The translations under genes were made by a program, and so were the position numbers. From positions 1,364,001-1,428,000 of the forward strand of contig CAVUMX010000003.1 in assembly GCA_963742725.1 (NCBI GenBank): a DNA stretch of 64,000 nt, in the 5' to 3' direction. The stretch is from CAVVAL01 sp963742725. Its GTDB lineage: Bacteria > Actinomycetota > Actinomycetes > Mycobacteriales > Cryptosporangiaceae. Below the pieces are notes generated by a model. It had not been told where the DNA came from, searched no databases, and was given only the letters and a program-made list of their open reading frames with translations. Below, in pieces: positions 52,662 to 61,122 of the stretch (position 1 is its first letter; every line of letters starts with the position of its first letter).

Positions 52662-53258
52662 CTACTCCGGGGTCTGGGCGGGGGCCGGGTGGCCTCCCAC
52701 GACGAGTCGGTAAGGCCGGCCGCCCGGCATGTCGAACGCGGCGACGGTGTCGGCCACGGCGGCGGTGAGCGCGTCGGTGAAGCGATGGACGTCAGCGGGC
52801 TCGGCGAACCGCACCCGCGTCTCGATCGTGAACGTCAGCAGCCGCGTGCCCGCCACCTCGGCGCCGGACCGCATCCGGGCCACGTCACGGACGGTGCCGG
52901 CGGCGACGTCCACCAGGTACTCGGCGGCGTAGGTGTCACCGGCGCGCAGCCGCGCGGCATCGGTGTTGGTACCCGCGCCCATCACGGACGGATCGACGAC
53001 GAACGAGCCGGCGGTCGTCCGCATCAGCCGCTCCGTGCAACCGCGGCGCTGCCGCTCTTCGGCCAGTTCGACGAGGCCGGCCTTCTCCAGCGTGCGCAGG
53101 TGGTAGTTCACGCGCTGGCGGGGGAGTGCCAGCTCCACGGCGAGTTGGGAGGCCGAGGCGGGCTCGCGCAGCCGGTCGAGCAGCTGCCGCCGCAACGGGT
53201 TCAGTGCGAGCCGCACCCGCTCCGGCTCCTCGACGAGCGCCATCTCGGAACCTGCCAT
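52662..53258 (-). CDS. ArsR-type HTH regulator
   Basis: A 198-residue protein with an N-terminal winged helix (LNPLRRQLLDRLREPASASQLA, PRQRVNYHLRTLEKAGLVEL) and a ligand-binding-like C-terminal part. The start ATG 53258 is preferred to an upstream TTG at 53294 because the longer N-terminus is not conserved-looking. Two overlapping palindromes lie in the 125-bp gap to the divergent membrane gene. It controls the SRPBCC gene and possibly itself. Confidence 0.85.
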   Translation of the reverse strand: MAGSEMALVEEPERVRLALNPLRRQLLDRLREPASASQLAVELALPRQRVNYHLRTLEKAGLVELAEERQRRGCTERLMRTTAGSFVVDPSVMGAGTNTDAARLRAGDTYAAEYLVDVAAGTVRDVARMRSGAEVAGTRLLTFTIETRVRFAEPADVHRFTDALTAAVADTVAAFDMPGGRPYRLVVGGHPAPAQTPE

Positions 53259-53315
53259 GTCCCGATCCAACCATTCGACAGAAAAATTTGTCAATTGGTC
53301 GAGCGCCCAGCATGA

Positions 53316-53342
53316 ATGTCAAGCATTCTTGACATGATGTCA
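53316..53342. promoter_or_regulatory. Overlapping palindromes in a divergent promoter
   Basis: ATGTCAAG-CATT-CTTGACAT (53316-53335) overlaps TGACAT-G-ATGTCA (53330-53342). Both share the TGACAT half-site. They lie between the ArsR-type gene and the membrane protein gene and could be the ArsR operator. Confidence 0.55.
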
Positions 53343-53383
53343 GCTATAACTTACATTCACTCCAGGACAACCTGGGAGCGCAC

Positions 53384-53803
53384 ATGTCATACGAAGAAAA
53401 GGGCACGTGGGTCTACCTCGTGGTCAGCCTCGGCACCTACGTGGCGTACGTCGCGGTCATTCTGGGCCGGGCACAGGACGTGCCGCTCACCGAGGTGCCC
53501 TACATCGCGGCGATGCTCTGGGCCATCGGCCTCGCGATCGTCCTGGCGATCGTCGGCTCCATCGTGATCGCCATCACGAAGCCCAGCGAGGCCGACAAGA
53601 AGGACGCGCGCGACAGGGACATCAACCGGTTCGGCGAGTACGTCGGCGGGCTCGTCCTCGGCGTCGCGATGGTGGTGCCGCTGGTCCTGTCCATGGCGGA
53701 GCGCGACCACTTCTGGATCGCCAACGCGATCTACGCGGGGTTCGTCGTGTCGGCGCTGGTCGGCGCGTCGGTCAAGCTCGTCGCCTACCGTCGGGGGCTG
53801 TAG
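53384..53803 (+). CDS. Four-span membrane protein paired with an XRE regulator
   Basis: A 139-residue protein with four hydrophobic spans (about 8-27, 38-62, 85-103, 111-130) and a charged cytoplasmic loop EADKKDARDRDINRFGEY. It lies 4 bases upstream of a small YozG-like XRE regulator; this membrane protein-plus-XRE pair is common in actinobacteria and Firmicutes, and the function is unknown. Confidence 0.8.
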   Translation: MSYEEKGTWVYLVVSLGTYVAYVAVILGRAQDVPLTEVPYIAAMLWAIGLAIVLAIVGSIVIAITKPSEADKKDARDRDINRFGEYVGGLVLGVAMVVPLVLSMAERDHFWIANAIYAGFVVSALVGASVKLVAYRRGL

Positions 53804-53807
53804 AGAC

Positions 53808-54029
53808 ATGGGCAAGCCGACCAAGGTCACCAACTCGATCCGCGCGCTGCGGTTCTCCAACGGCGAGATGACGCAGGCGGAACTCGCGGCGCGGATCGAC
53901 GTGACCCGGCAGACGATCATCGCCATCGAGCAGGGCCGTTACTCGCCCTCGCTGGAGATGGCGTTCCAGATCGCGCGGGTGTTCGAGGTGCCGCTCGACG
54001 ACGTGTTCCAGTACCCCGACGGCTCGTGA
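53808..54029 (+). CDS. Small XRE-family HTH regulator
   Basis: A 73-residue Cro/CI-type protein (MTQAELAARIDVTRQTIIAI, EQGRYSPSLEMAFQIARVF, FEVPLDDVFQYPD). It is almost only a DNA-binding domain and is likely to regulate the membrane gene before it. Confidence 0.9.
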   Translation: MGKPTKVTNSIRALRFSNGEMTQAELAARIDVTRQTIIAIEQGRYSPSLEMAFQIARVFEVPLDDVFQYPDGS

Positions 54030-54037
54030 CTCCTGAC

Positions 54038-55612
54038 TCACCAGATACCTCGACGGCGTTCGCGCCACGGGCGTCCGTCCGGGTCGTAGATCAGCCGGTA
54101 CATCGGCACCGCCCAGATCCGCGTGTGCAGGGGGAGCCGCTCGGGCTGGTGGACGCGCAGCCGGCCCGGCGGCCGAGGTCCCGTCCGTCCGCCGGCGTGC
54201 CAGGCGTCGAGCGCCTCGGCGGCGTCGACCATCACCCGGACCGCCTTGTCCGGATCGAGCACATCGGCGTCCGCGCAGTCGAGGTGTTCCCGCATGAGGC
54301 GTAGCCGCAGGTCACGCGCGTAGACGCGGGCGCCGTCGCCGAGCCCGGCCGGATCGGTGGGCGCGCGCTCGTCGCGGGTCGTGTCCAGGACGGCGCACGA
54401 CAGTTCGCTGTCGTGGCTCCAGGACCGCCGGTTGAAGTTGTCGCTGCCGACGCTGGCCCACACGTCGTCGACGACACAGACCTTGGCGTGGACGTAGACG
54501 GGCGTGCCCGCGTGATTCTCCACGTCGAACGCGTGGACCCGGTCCTCGCCGGCGCGGCGGCAGACGTCGATGGCCTCGGCCCGCCCGACCTTGTTCGGTG
54601 GCAGCGCCAACCGTCCGTCGACGTCGGGGTGGCGCGGCACGACGACGACCAGGTGCAGGTCGGGATTGGCGCGTAGGGCATCGGCGAAGAGGTTCGCGAC
54701 CTCCGTCGACCACAGGTACTGGTCTTCGAGGTAGATGAGCCGGCGCGCGCGGGCGATGGCCTTGGTGTACCCGCGGGCGATGGAGCGTTCGCCCTGCGGC
54801 GCGAAGTCGTACCGCTGCAGGTGCGCCGGGTACGTCCGCAGGATCTGCACGGCGTGCGGCCCCGCCTGTGGCGGATCCGGCGGCTGCTCCGGCAGCGCGC
54901 CGGGGGAGAGGTCGGCGTGGCCGAGCTTGTCGCGGATCCAGGCGAGCGGGCTGTGTGCGTCGATCGGTGTCGGGTCCTCCCAGCGTTCCCGGAAGACGGT
55001 GTCCAGCGCGCCGACCGCCGGTCCGTGCAGTTCGAGCTGGACGTCGTGCCACGGCGGCCGTTCCCCGTACGCCTCCGACATCGGCTGTGCCTGCGGATCG
55101 CCGTCGTGGTCGGCGTCGTCGCGGCGGCCGTGGCACAGGTCGATGCCGCCCGCGAACGCCACGTCGCGTTCCGGCTCGCCGGGATGCCTCACCACCACCA
55201 GCTTCTGGTGATGGGATCCGCCGCGGCGCACGCGCTGGTCGAGCAGCACCTCGCCGCCCGCCGCTTCGATCTCCTCGCCGAGGTGCCGGTTCTCCGCCTC
55301 GCTGTACTGGAGCTTGTCCAGGTGCGAACGCCAGACGAGGCCCTTGACGACGACGCCGCGCTCCGCCGCGTGGCAGAGCAGTTCGCCGACGGTCGGGCCG
55401 TCCGGGCGGAGCCGTTCGTCGGGGTCGCCGCGCCAGTCGGTGAAGAACAGGTGGTCACCGGCGACGAGCGCTTCGACCACCTCGGCCAACCGGTCGAAGT
55501 AGACGGCGCCGTGCACGAGCGGCTCCGCGCGGTTGCCCTCGGACCAGGCGCCGAGGCGCGTGGCAGGGTTGCCGCGCTCCTCGGCGGTGAGGAACCAGTC
55601 CTCGGCGCGCAC
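54038..55612 (-). CDS. Phospholipase D-family protein (two HKD motifs)
   Basis: A protein of about 524 residues with two HxK catalytic motifs: GGSHHQKLVVVRHP with a following GGIDLCHGR, and PVYVHAKVCVVDDVWASVGS with DNFNRRS. It probably hydrolyses or transfers phosphatidyl groups (phospholipase D or cardiolipin synthase-like), acting at the membrane, although no signal peptide is seen. The GTG at 55612 was chosen because it follows the upstream stop by one base and begins the conserved DWFLTAEERGNPAT segment; ATG 55666 would overlap the upstream gene. Confidence 0.85.
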   Translation of the reverse strand: MRAEDWFLTAEERGNPATRLGAWSEGNRAEPLVHGAVYFDRLAEVVEALVAGDHLFFTDWRGDPDERLRPDGPTVGELLCHAAERGVVVKGLVWRSHLDKLQYSEAENRHLGEEIEAAGGEVLLDQRVRRGGSHHQKLVVVRHPGEPERDVAFAGGIDLCHGRRDDADHDGDPQAQPMSEAYGERPPWHDVQLELHGPAVGALDTVFRERWEDPTPIDAHSPLAWIRDKLGHADLSPGALPEQPPDPPQAGPHAVQILRTYPAHLQRYDFAPQGERSIARGYTKAIARARRLIYLEDQYLWSTEVANLFADALRANPDLHLVVVVPRHPDVDGRLALPPNKVGRAEAIDVCRRAGEDRVHAFDVENHAGTPVYVHAKVCVVDDVWASVGSDNFNRRSWSHDSELSCAVLDTTRDERAPTDPAGLGDGARVYARDLRLRLMREHLDCADADVLDPDKAVRVMVDAAEALDAWHAGGRTGPRPPGRLRVHQPERLPLHTRIWAVPMYRLIYDPDGRPWRERRRGIW

Positions 55613-55613
55613 C

Positions 55614-56444
55614 TCAGACCTTGTGGAACCGGGCGGCGAAGAGGGAGTGCGCGCCGTAGCAGGCAAGGCCGACCGCGACGAGCCCGAGCAGCAGCGGACC
55701 GTACGGCTGGGCGACGAGCGTCTTCAACGCGCCGTCCAGGCCCTGTGCCTTGGCCGGGTCGAAGGTGGCGGCCGCCCACACGACCAGCGCGCCGATGCTG
55801 CCGTAGGCGACAGCGAGACCGGGGTAGCCGACCTGGCCGAGCCGCGTCGCCGTCTTCCGGGTGGCCGGGCTGGCGCCGCCGAAGTCGAGATCCTCCAGGA
55901 ACTTCTTCCTGACGCCGTAGACGACCACGAACGCCGCGATCGCGATGATCGCGAGGCCGACCGCGCCGACGAGCACCTGACCGAACGGCCATGCCAGCAC
56001 CTTCGCGGTGAACGTCTGGCCCTGGTCGGACGAGCTGTGCGCGCCGGAGGCCACCTTGTACGCGCTCCATCCGAGCGCGGCGAACAGCAGGGTCTTGCCA
56101 CCGCTGACGATCCGCTTCACCGTGCGCTTGCCGGCCGGCGCGGAGCGGTGTCCCCAGATCGCCTCGACGAGCTGCCAGACCGTCAACGCGGCCAGGCCGA
56201 CGGTGATCACCCAGAGCAGCAACACGCCGCCGGGCTGTTCGGCGACGGTGTGCAGCGCGCCGCTCTTGTCGGTCTTCTCGCCGCGCTCGCCGGTGGCCAC
56301 CTGGAGGGCGAGGAAGGCGATCAGCAGGTGCACGGTGCCGTAGGCGACCAGGCCGATCCTGCCGAGCGCCTGCACCGGTCCGCTCCTGGCGGCCTGTCTC
56401 GCGGTATGACCCGCTTCGCGCCCTAACGCACTGCCGGCGTTCAT
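55614..56444 (-). CDS. DUF1206 family membrane protein
   Basis: A 276-residue protein with three repeated two-span units (GRIGLVAYGTVHLLIAFLAL, ALGWSAYKVA, QVGYPGLAVAYGSIGALVVW), the DUF1206 pattern. Strong GGAGGG ribosome site 7 bases before ATG 56444. Function unknown; it is translationally linked to the phospholipase D gene. Confidence 0.88.
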   Translation of the reverse strand: MNAGSALGREAGHTARQAARSGPVQALGRIGLVAYGTVHLLIAFLALQVATGERGEKTDKSGALHTVAEQPGGVLLLWVITVGLAALTVWQLVEAIWGHRSAPAGKRTVKRIVSGGKTLLFAALGWSAYKVASGAHSSSDQGQTFTAKVLAWPFGQVLVGAVGLAIIAIAAFVVVYGVRKKFLEDLDFGGASPATRKTATRLGQVGYPGLAVAYGSIGALVVWAAATFDPAKAQGLDGALKTLVAQPYGPLLLGLVAVGLACYGAHSLFAARFHKV

Positions 56445-56485
56445 CAAGGTTCCCTCCTAGGGTGCGCACGCTGCGCCTAGAAGGC

Positions 56486-57508
56486 TTACCCCGGAACCTC
56501 TTCCGGCAACCCGAAGACGCCACGGAGGTCCGGGTCGAGGAACCCGGCGATGTGGGCGATCCGGCCGTCGCGCAGACCCAGGATGTTGACCGCGCCGAGA
56601 CGGAACCGGCGGTCGTCCGGGTCCTGCTGGTAGCAGGCGAACGCCGGCTGCCCGTTGGCCCGGATCGGCACCAGCCGCCACGGGGTGGCGAAGACCCGTT
56701 CGGCGAAGAACCGCCCGACGGCCTCCCGACCGTCGAACCAGGCCGGCAGGGGAGGCATCGTGAACCGGGCGTCGTCTGCCAGCAGGCTCAGCATGGCGTC
56801 CACGTCGGCGCGCTCCCAGGCGGCGACGAACGCGTCCACGAGTGCGCGCTGCCCGTCCGCGCCGAGGGCGGCCAGCTCGGCCTGCTGCGTGACCGGAGGT
56901 ACCCGTTCCTCCACGGCCTTCCGGGCGCGCTGGAGCGCGCTGTTGACCGAGGCCGGCGTGGTGTCCAGGATCTGCGCGACCTCGGCGGCGGAGTACTCCA
57001 GCACCTCCCGCAGGATCAGCACCGCGCGCTGCGTGCCGGGCAGGTGCTGCAACGCCGCGACGAACGCCAGCTCCACGCTCTCGCGGCGCAGGTAGCTCGT
57101 CGCCGGGCCGGGTTCGTCCGCCGCCACGTCGTCGGGCCACGGCTCCAGCCACACCGGCCCGGCGACAGGCTCGCCGAGGTCGGCGGTGTCGCGGCGCGGC
57201 GGGCCGTGGTCCGGCGAGAGCATCCGCCGGGGACGCTTCGCGCTCACCCGCAGGCAGGCGTTCGTGCAGATGCGGTACAGCCAGGTACGCAGCGAACTCC
57301 GGCCCTCGAACCGCGCCAGACCGCGCCAGGCGCTGAGCAGCGACTCCTGCACGGCGTCCTCCGCGTCGTGCGGCGAACCGAGCATCCGGTAGCAGTGCGC
57401 GGTCAGCTCGGACCGGTACCCGGCCACCAACCGCTCGAACGCCAGCTCGTCGCCGTCACGCGCCGTGGCCAGCAGCGTCGGCTCGTCCACCCCGTAAGAC
57501 GTGTCCAC
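56486..57508 (-). CDS. ECF sigma factor with SnoaL-like C-terminal domain
   Basis: A 340-residue sigma-70 family factor. Region 2 is at about 25-90 (YRMLGSPHDAEDAVQESLLS, WLYRICTNACLRV), region 4 at about 150-200 (LILREVLEYSAAEVAQIL, SVNSALQRAR) and a SnoaL/NTF2-like domain at about 215-340 (WERADVDAMLSLLADDARFT, RLGAVNILGLRDGRIAHIAG). This resembles the SigJ/SigG-type ECF groups, in which the NTF2 domain regulates activity in place of an anti-sigma factor. Start GTG 57508. Confidence 0.9.
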   Translation of the reverse strand: MDTSYGVDEPTLLATARDGDELAFERLVAGYRSELTAHCYRMLGSPHDAEDAVQESLLSAWRGLARFEGRSSLRTWLYRICTNACLRVSAKRPRRMLSPDHGPPRRDTADLGEPVAGPVWLEPWPDDVAADEPGPATSYLRRESVELAFVAALQHLPGTQRAVLILREVLEYSAAEVAQILDTTPASVNSALQRARKAVEERVPPVTQQAELAALGADGQRALVDAFVAAWERADVDAMLSLLADDARFTMPPLPAWFDGREAVGRFFAERVFATPWRLVPIRANGQPAFACYQQDPDDRRFRLGAVNILGLRDGRIAHIAGFLDPDLRGVFGLPEEVPG

Positions 57509-57543
57509 CTGGCCGAGCCTAGCCAGTCCGGGCCAGTACGCGG

Positions 57544-58023
57544 TCAGCCGAAGAGGGTCTCGCCCCAGTAACCGCCGGGCTTCACGCCGGGCGGGCAGGC
57601 GAACACGCCGCTGCCCACGTGCTTGATGTACTCGTTGAGGATGTCCGCGCGCGCCAGGCTGCGCTGGACCGGCACGAACTGCGTGCGCGGATCCCGCTGG
57701 AACGCCAGGAAGAACAGCCCGGCGTCGAGCCGGCCGAGCCCGTCGGACCCGTCCACGAAGTTGTAGCCGCGTCGCAACAGCCGGGCGCCGTCGTTGAAGT
57801 CCGGGTGGGCGAGGCGGATGTGCGCGACCTCGCCGATCACCGGTTCCTTGTCGGCGCCGAACGTCTCGAAGTCCGGCTCGTCGAACTCGTTCATGCCGGT
57901 GAGCGGCGCGCCGGAGCCCTTGACCCGCCCCATGATCGCTTCCTGCTCGGTGAGCGACGTGCGGTCCCAGGTCTCGACCATCATGCGGATGCGCCGGGCG
58001 ACGAGGTAGGTGCCGCCGGCCAT
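57544..58023 (-). pseudogene. 5'-truncated DyP-type peroxidase remnant
   Basis: The 159-residue frame is only the C-terminal part of a dye-decolorizing peroxidase (GTYLVARRIRMMVETWDRTS, GSGAPLTGMNEFD, GLFFLAFQRDPRTQFVPVQR). Complete DyP/EfeB proteins have about 400 residues. DyP-like sequence continues upstream of the ATG (ADGAEW directly before MAGG) until an in-frame TAG near 58050, so the gene has lost its 5' part including the Asp-containing GXXDG motif. The proximal heme region here is therefore unlikely to form a working enzyme. Two short inverted repeats (TTGATC/GATCAA and CTCGAC/GTCGAG) lie at the break, 58050-58094. Confidence 0.75.
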
Positions 58024-58091
58024 CCACTCGGCGCCGTCGGCCCTCGCCTAACTTGATCGCACCAACGTGATCAACTCGACACCCGGTCGAG

Positions 58092-58493
58092 CTAGTCGTG
58101 GGACTCGCGCACCTGGCGTTCCCGAGGCGTGAGGACCAGGTCCAGGACGAAGCTCACGACGCCGACGATCAGCGCGCCCCAGAACGCGGCCCAGAATCCG
58201 TCGACCGTGAACTCGAGGCCGAGGCGGTCGGCGAGCCAGGCCGTGAACCAGAACAGCAGGCCGTTCACGACCAGGGCGAACAGCCCCAGGGTGAGGATGT
58301 AGAACGCGCACCCGAGAACCTGGATGACCGGCTTGATGACGGCGTTGACGATGCCGAACAGCAGCGCGACGACGGCGAGGGTCCCGATCGTCGCGGCGAG
58401 CGAGTCGCCGCCGACGGCGATGCCGGGCAGGGCCGTCGCGACCCACACGGCGATCGCGATGGAGACCAGGTGGGCGACGAAACGCAGGATCAC
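58092..58493 (-). CDS. Phage holin family-4-type small membrane protein (PF04020-like)
   Basis: A 133-residue protein with four hydrophobic spans and the typical AVIKPVIQVLGCAFYILTLG segment. Despite the family name these proteins are widespread in bacterial chromosomes and are not by themselves evidence of a prophage. GTG start. No phage genes are nearby. Confidence 0.85.
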   Translation of the reverse strand: MILRFVAHLVSIAIAVWVATALPGIAVGGDSLAATIGTLAVVALLFGIVNAVIKPVIQVLGCAFYILTLGLFALVVNGLLFWFTAWLADRLGLEFTVDGFWAAFWGALIVGVVSFVLDLVLTPRERQVRESHD

Positions 58494-58586
58494 GGCGGCT
58501 CCCTAGCTGCGGCTACGTCCACGGTACGTGAGCCACGCCAGCCAGGCCGGGACCGTCGTGGCGTGGCGTGGCGCGCGACCGATCGG

Positions 58587-58727
58587 CTAGCGCCGCGTCG
58601 ACGAGCGGGTGGCCTGCTGGCTGGTCGCCACCGTCCTGAGCCGGCGCGGCGCCCGGGCCGACCCGCGCCAGCGTGGGACGAGCCACCGCACCGGCCGCGC
58701 GGCCTTCTTCGTTGCCTGCCATGCCAT
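58587..58727 (-). CDS. 46-residue basic protein divergent from the TetR gene
   Basis: ATG 58727 with a strong AGGAGG ribosome site. The product is highly basic (MAWQATKKAARPVRWLVPRW and an Arg-rich tail) with no membrane span. It shares the operator region with TetR and so may be one of its targets. No family is recognised; it could also be a short conserved leader. Confidence 0.45.
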   Translation of the reverse strand: MAWQATKKAARPVRWLVPRWRGSARAPRRLRTVATSQQATRSSTRR

Positions 58728-58752
58728 CACGTGTTCCTCCTGACTCGATGGT

Positions 58753-58782
58753 CCAACAAGACGAGACGGGCCGTCTTGTTGG
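58753..58782. promoter_or_regulatory. TetR operator 1
   Basis: CCAACAAGACG and CGTCTTGTTGG form 11-bp arms, and within them is the 13-bp palindrome AGACGG-G-CCGTCT (58764-58776). It lies between the small basic gene and tetR. Confidence 0.7.
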
Positions 58783-58814
58783 ACGAACTGTGACACGGCG
58801 TCTAGCTGCCGTCA

Positions 58815-58827
58815 AGACGGTCCGTCT
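58815..58827. promoter_or_regulatory. TetR operator 2
   Basis: AGACGG-T-CCGTCT, the same 13-bp palindrome as in operator 1, with its centre 51 bases away. The flank CTCGTCTTGTTG repeats the outer arm of operator 1 in the opposite orientation. It lies 27 bases before the TetR ATG, as expected for autoregulation. Confidence 0.7.
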
Positions 58828-58854
58828 CGTCTTGTTGCTGGTACGATGGCACCC

Positions 58855-59442
58855 ATGACCCAGCGCAACCCGGACCCCGCACGGCGCAGCGAACGCGCCC
58901 GCACGGCGATCCTCGCGGCCACCCGCGAGCTGAGCCGGACCGTCGGCTACGACGCCATGTCGATCGAGGCCATCGCCGCCGAGGCCGGCGTCGGCAAGCA
59001 GACGATCTACCGCTGGTGGCCGTCCAAGGGCGCGGTCGTGCTGGACATGTGGGCCGACCAGGTCGAGCTCCAGGGCGAGTTCCCCGACACCGGCGACCTC
59101 GCCGCCGACATCAAGACCCAGATCAGGGGCATCATCGCGCTGGCCGGCGACGCGGCGGTCGGGCCGTCGCTACGCGCCCTGATCGGCGCCAGCCAGCACG
59201 ACCCGACCCTGTCCAAGGAACTGCTCGCGCGCGTGGTCGCGCCCCGCATCGACGCGTGCAAACGCCGGCTGGTCCGGGCCCAGGAGGCCGGGCAGCTCGA
59301 CGGCGACGTCGACCTCGACATCGCCGTCGACCTGTTCTACGGCGGCTACTACCACCGCCTGCTGTTGCAGGTGGCGCCGCTGACCGCCGACTACGCCGAC
59401 CAGCTCGTCGACGCCGCCATGGCGGGCCTCTCCAGCCGCTGA
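58855..59442 (+). CDS. TetR-family regulator
   Basis: A 195-residue regulator with an N-terminal TetR helix-turn-helix (RTAILAATRELSRTVGYDAM, IAAEAGVGKQTIYRWWPSKG) and a TetR_C-type ligand domain. The start is ATG 58855; an in-frame ATG at 58846 is close. Twin palindromic operators lie directly upstream. The ligand is unknown. Confidence 0.92.
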   Translation: MTQRNPDPARRSERARTAILAATRELSRTVGYDAMSIEAIAAEAGVGKQTIYRWWPSKGAVVLDMWADQVELQGEFPDTGDLAADIKTQIRGIIALAGDAAVGPSLRALIGASQHDPTLSKELLARVVAPRIDACKRRLVRAQEAGQLDGDVDLDIAVDLFYGGYYHRLLLQVAPLTADYADQLVDAAMAGLSSR

Positions 59443-59466
59443 CCTGATCGGAGGCCGGCGGGCCGG

Positions 59467-61059
59467 TCAGGCCGGGACGAGGCCCGGACGGCCGGCCGGA
59501 ACCGCCCAGGACGCGGTCGTCGAGACCGGCGAGTTCGGCACCGCGATGCTGTCCACGGTCCGGGCGTCGGTGCGCAGCCGCTCGCGGTCGACGTCGATCC
59601 GCAGGTACCCGCGCCGCAGTCCGTCGAAGAACTTGACGTGCGGGTTGAGCAGCGGGTTCGCGGCCTTGAGCGGACCGTCGAACTGGACGGGGAAGTCGGA
59701 GCTGACGCTCGTGGCGGTGAACTCCACGGCGACCGGCCGGCTGCCGAGGTCGTCCCGGTTGATCCGCAGGTCGCTGAACCAGTTCGAGTGGATGTCGCCG
59801 GCCAGCACGACCGGGTTCCGAACCTTGGCGTCCCGCAGGAACTCCAGCAGCCGCTGGCGTTCCGGGTGGTACCCGTCCCACTGGTCGAGGTTCGCGATCG
59901 GCGGCAGCGGGTGCTGCGGGTCGAGGAAGTTCGGGAACCGGATCTGGCTCATCATCACCTGCTGCGCGAGCACGTTCCAGCGCGCACGGGAATGCGCGAG
60001 GCCCTGCCGGAGCCACGTGCCCTGTCCCGCGCCGGTCAGCGTGCCGGCCGTGTTGTTCACCCCGGACTCGATCGGCCCGAAGTCGGAGAAGAAGCCCGGC
60101 GGCTGGTCGGTCCGGTACTGCCGGGTGTCGAGCACGTTGAGCCGGAGCAGGTCGCCGAAGTCGAACCGCCGGAACAGCCGGTAGAAGGGGGACCCCGCGA
60201 CGACGCGGCGGCGGAGCGGCATGTGCTCGTAGTACGCCTGGTACGCGGCGGCGCGCTGCAGCGCCATCTGCTCCGGGGTCTGGTGAGCGGCACCCGTGTC
60301 CTGCTCGTCGATCCGGTCGGCGTAGTTGTTCTCCACCTCGTGGTCGTCCCAGGTGACGATCCAGGTGAACGCGGCGTGCGCGGCCTGCAGCGCCAGGTCC
60401 GACTTGTACAGCGCGTGCCGGGCCCGGTAGTCGGCGAGCGTGCGGAGCTGGTCCAGGCCGGGCGTCTCGGGTGTGGTGTGGCGGCGGTCGGCGTAGATGC
60501 TGTCCGGGTCGTACTCGTAGATGTAGTCGCCCAGGTGCACGACCGCGTCGAGGTCCTCGGCGGCGAGCGCCCGGTACGCGGGCCAGTACCCGTTCTGGAA
60601 GTCCTGGCAGTTGACCACGCCGAGGCGGAGACGCCGCGGGTGCGCGTACGTGGACGGCGCCGTCTTCGCCCGCCCCACCGGGCTGACGTGGTGGCCGGTC
60701 CGGAACCGGTACCAGTACTCGCGGGCCGGCGCGAGGCCGCGGACGTCGACGTGGACGGAGTGCCCCAGCTTCGGATGGGCGACCGTGACACCGCGCCGCA
60801 CGATCCGCCGGAACCGCGGGTCGGCGGCGACCTGCCACTGCACGGGTACCGGCCGGCCGCCCACAGGCGAGAGGCGGGTCCAGAGCACGACACCGTCGGG
60901 GAGGGGATCACCGCTGGCGACGCCGAGCGTGAACGGATCCCGGCGGACCGGCTCGGCGTGCGCGGCCCGCACGTCGAGCACCGTGACGCCGGCGGCCGCG
61001 GCGGCTCCGGCGAGGACGGCACGGCGGCTGACACGAGGTACGGGTAACGGGTTGGACAT
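59467..61059 (-). CDS. phoD: PhoD-family alkaline phosphatase, TAT-exported
   Basis: A 530-residue secreted phosphodiesterase/phosphatase. It has a twin-arginine signal (RVSRRAVLAG) followed by an Ala-rich stretch and a PhoD_N domain (about 40-130: FTLGVASGDPLPDGVVLWTR). The metallophosphatase domain carries the calcium/iron ligands in NCQDFQNGYW, HLGDYIYEYD, WDDHEVENNYAD and LAGDIHSNWFSD. It releases phosphate from organic phosphoesters outside the cell. GGAGG precedes ATG 61059. PhoD genes are usually under phosphate (PhoP) control; no PHO box was identified with confidence. Confidence 0.94.
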   Translation of the reverse strand: MSNPLPVPRVSRRAVLAGAAAAAGVTVLDVRAAHAEPVRRDPFTLGVASGDPLPDGVVLWTRLSPVGGRPVPVQWQVAADPRFRRIVRRGVTVAHPKLGHSVHVDVRGLAPAREYWYRFRTGHHVSPVGRAKTAPSTYAHPRRLRLGVVNCQDFQNGYWPAYRALAAEDLDAVVHLGDYIYEYDPDSIYADRRHTTPETPGLDQLRTLADYRARHALYKSDLALQAAHAAFTWIVTWDDHEVENNYADRIDEQDTGAAHQTPEQMALQRAAAYQAYYEHMPLRRRVVAGSPFYRLFRRFDFGDLLRLNVLDTRQYRTDQPPGFFSDFGPIESGVNNTAGTLTGAGQGTWLRQGLAHSRARWNVLAQQVMMSQIRFPNFLDPQHPLPPIANLDQWDGYHPERQRLLEFLRDAKVRNPVVLAGDIHSNWFSDLRINRDDLGSRPVAVEFTATSVSSDFPVQFDGPLKAANPLLNPHVKFFDGLRRGYLRIDVDRERLRTDARTVDSIAVPNSPVSTTASWAVPAGRPGLVPA

Positions 61060-61122
61060 CGGATCCTCCCGGGGCACACGGACAGGGGCGTGTTCGGCCA
61101 CCCCAGACCGTATCGCCGCGCG

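Noticed and set aside
58092..58493. Prophage remnant suggested by the holin-family protein
   Set aside because: PF04020-type proteins are common chromosomal membrane proteins, and no integrase, terminase, portal or attachment repeat is nearby.
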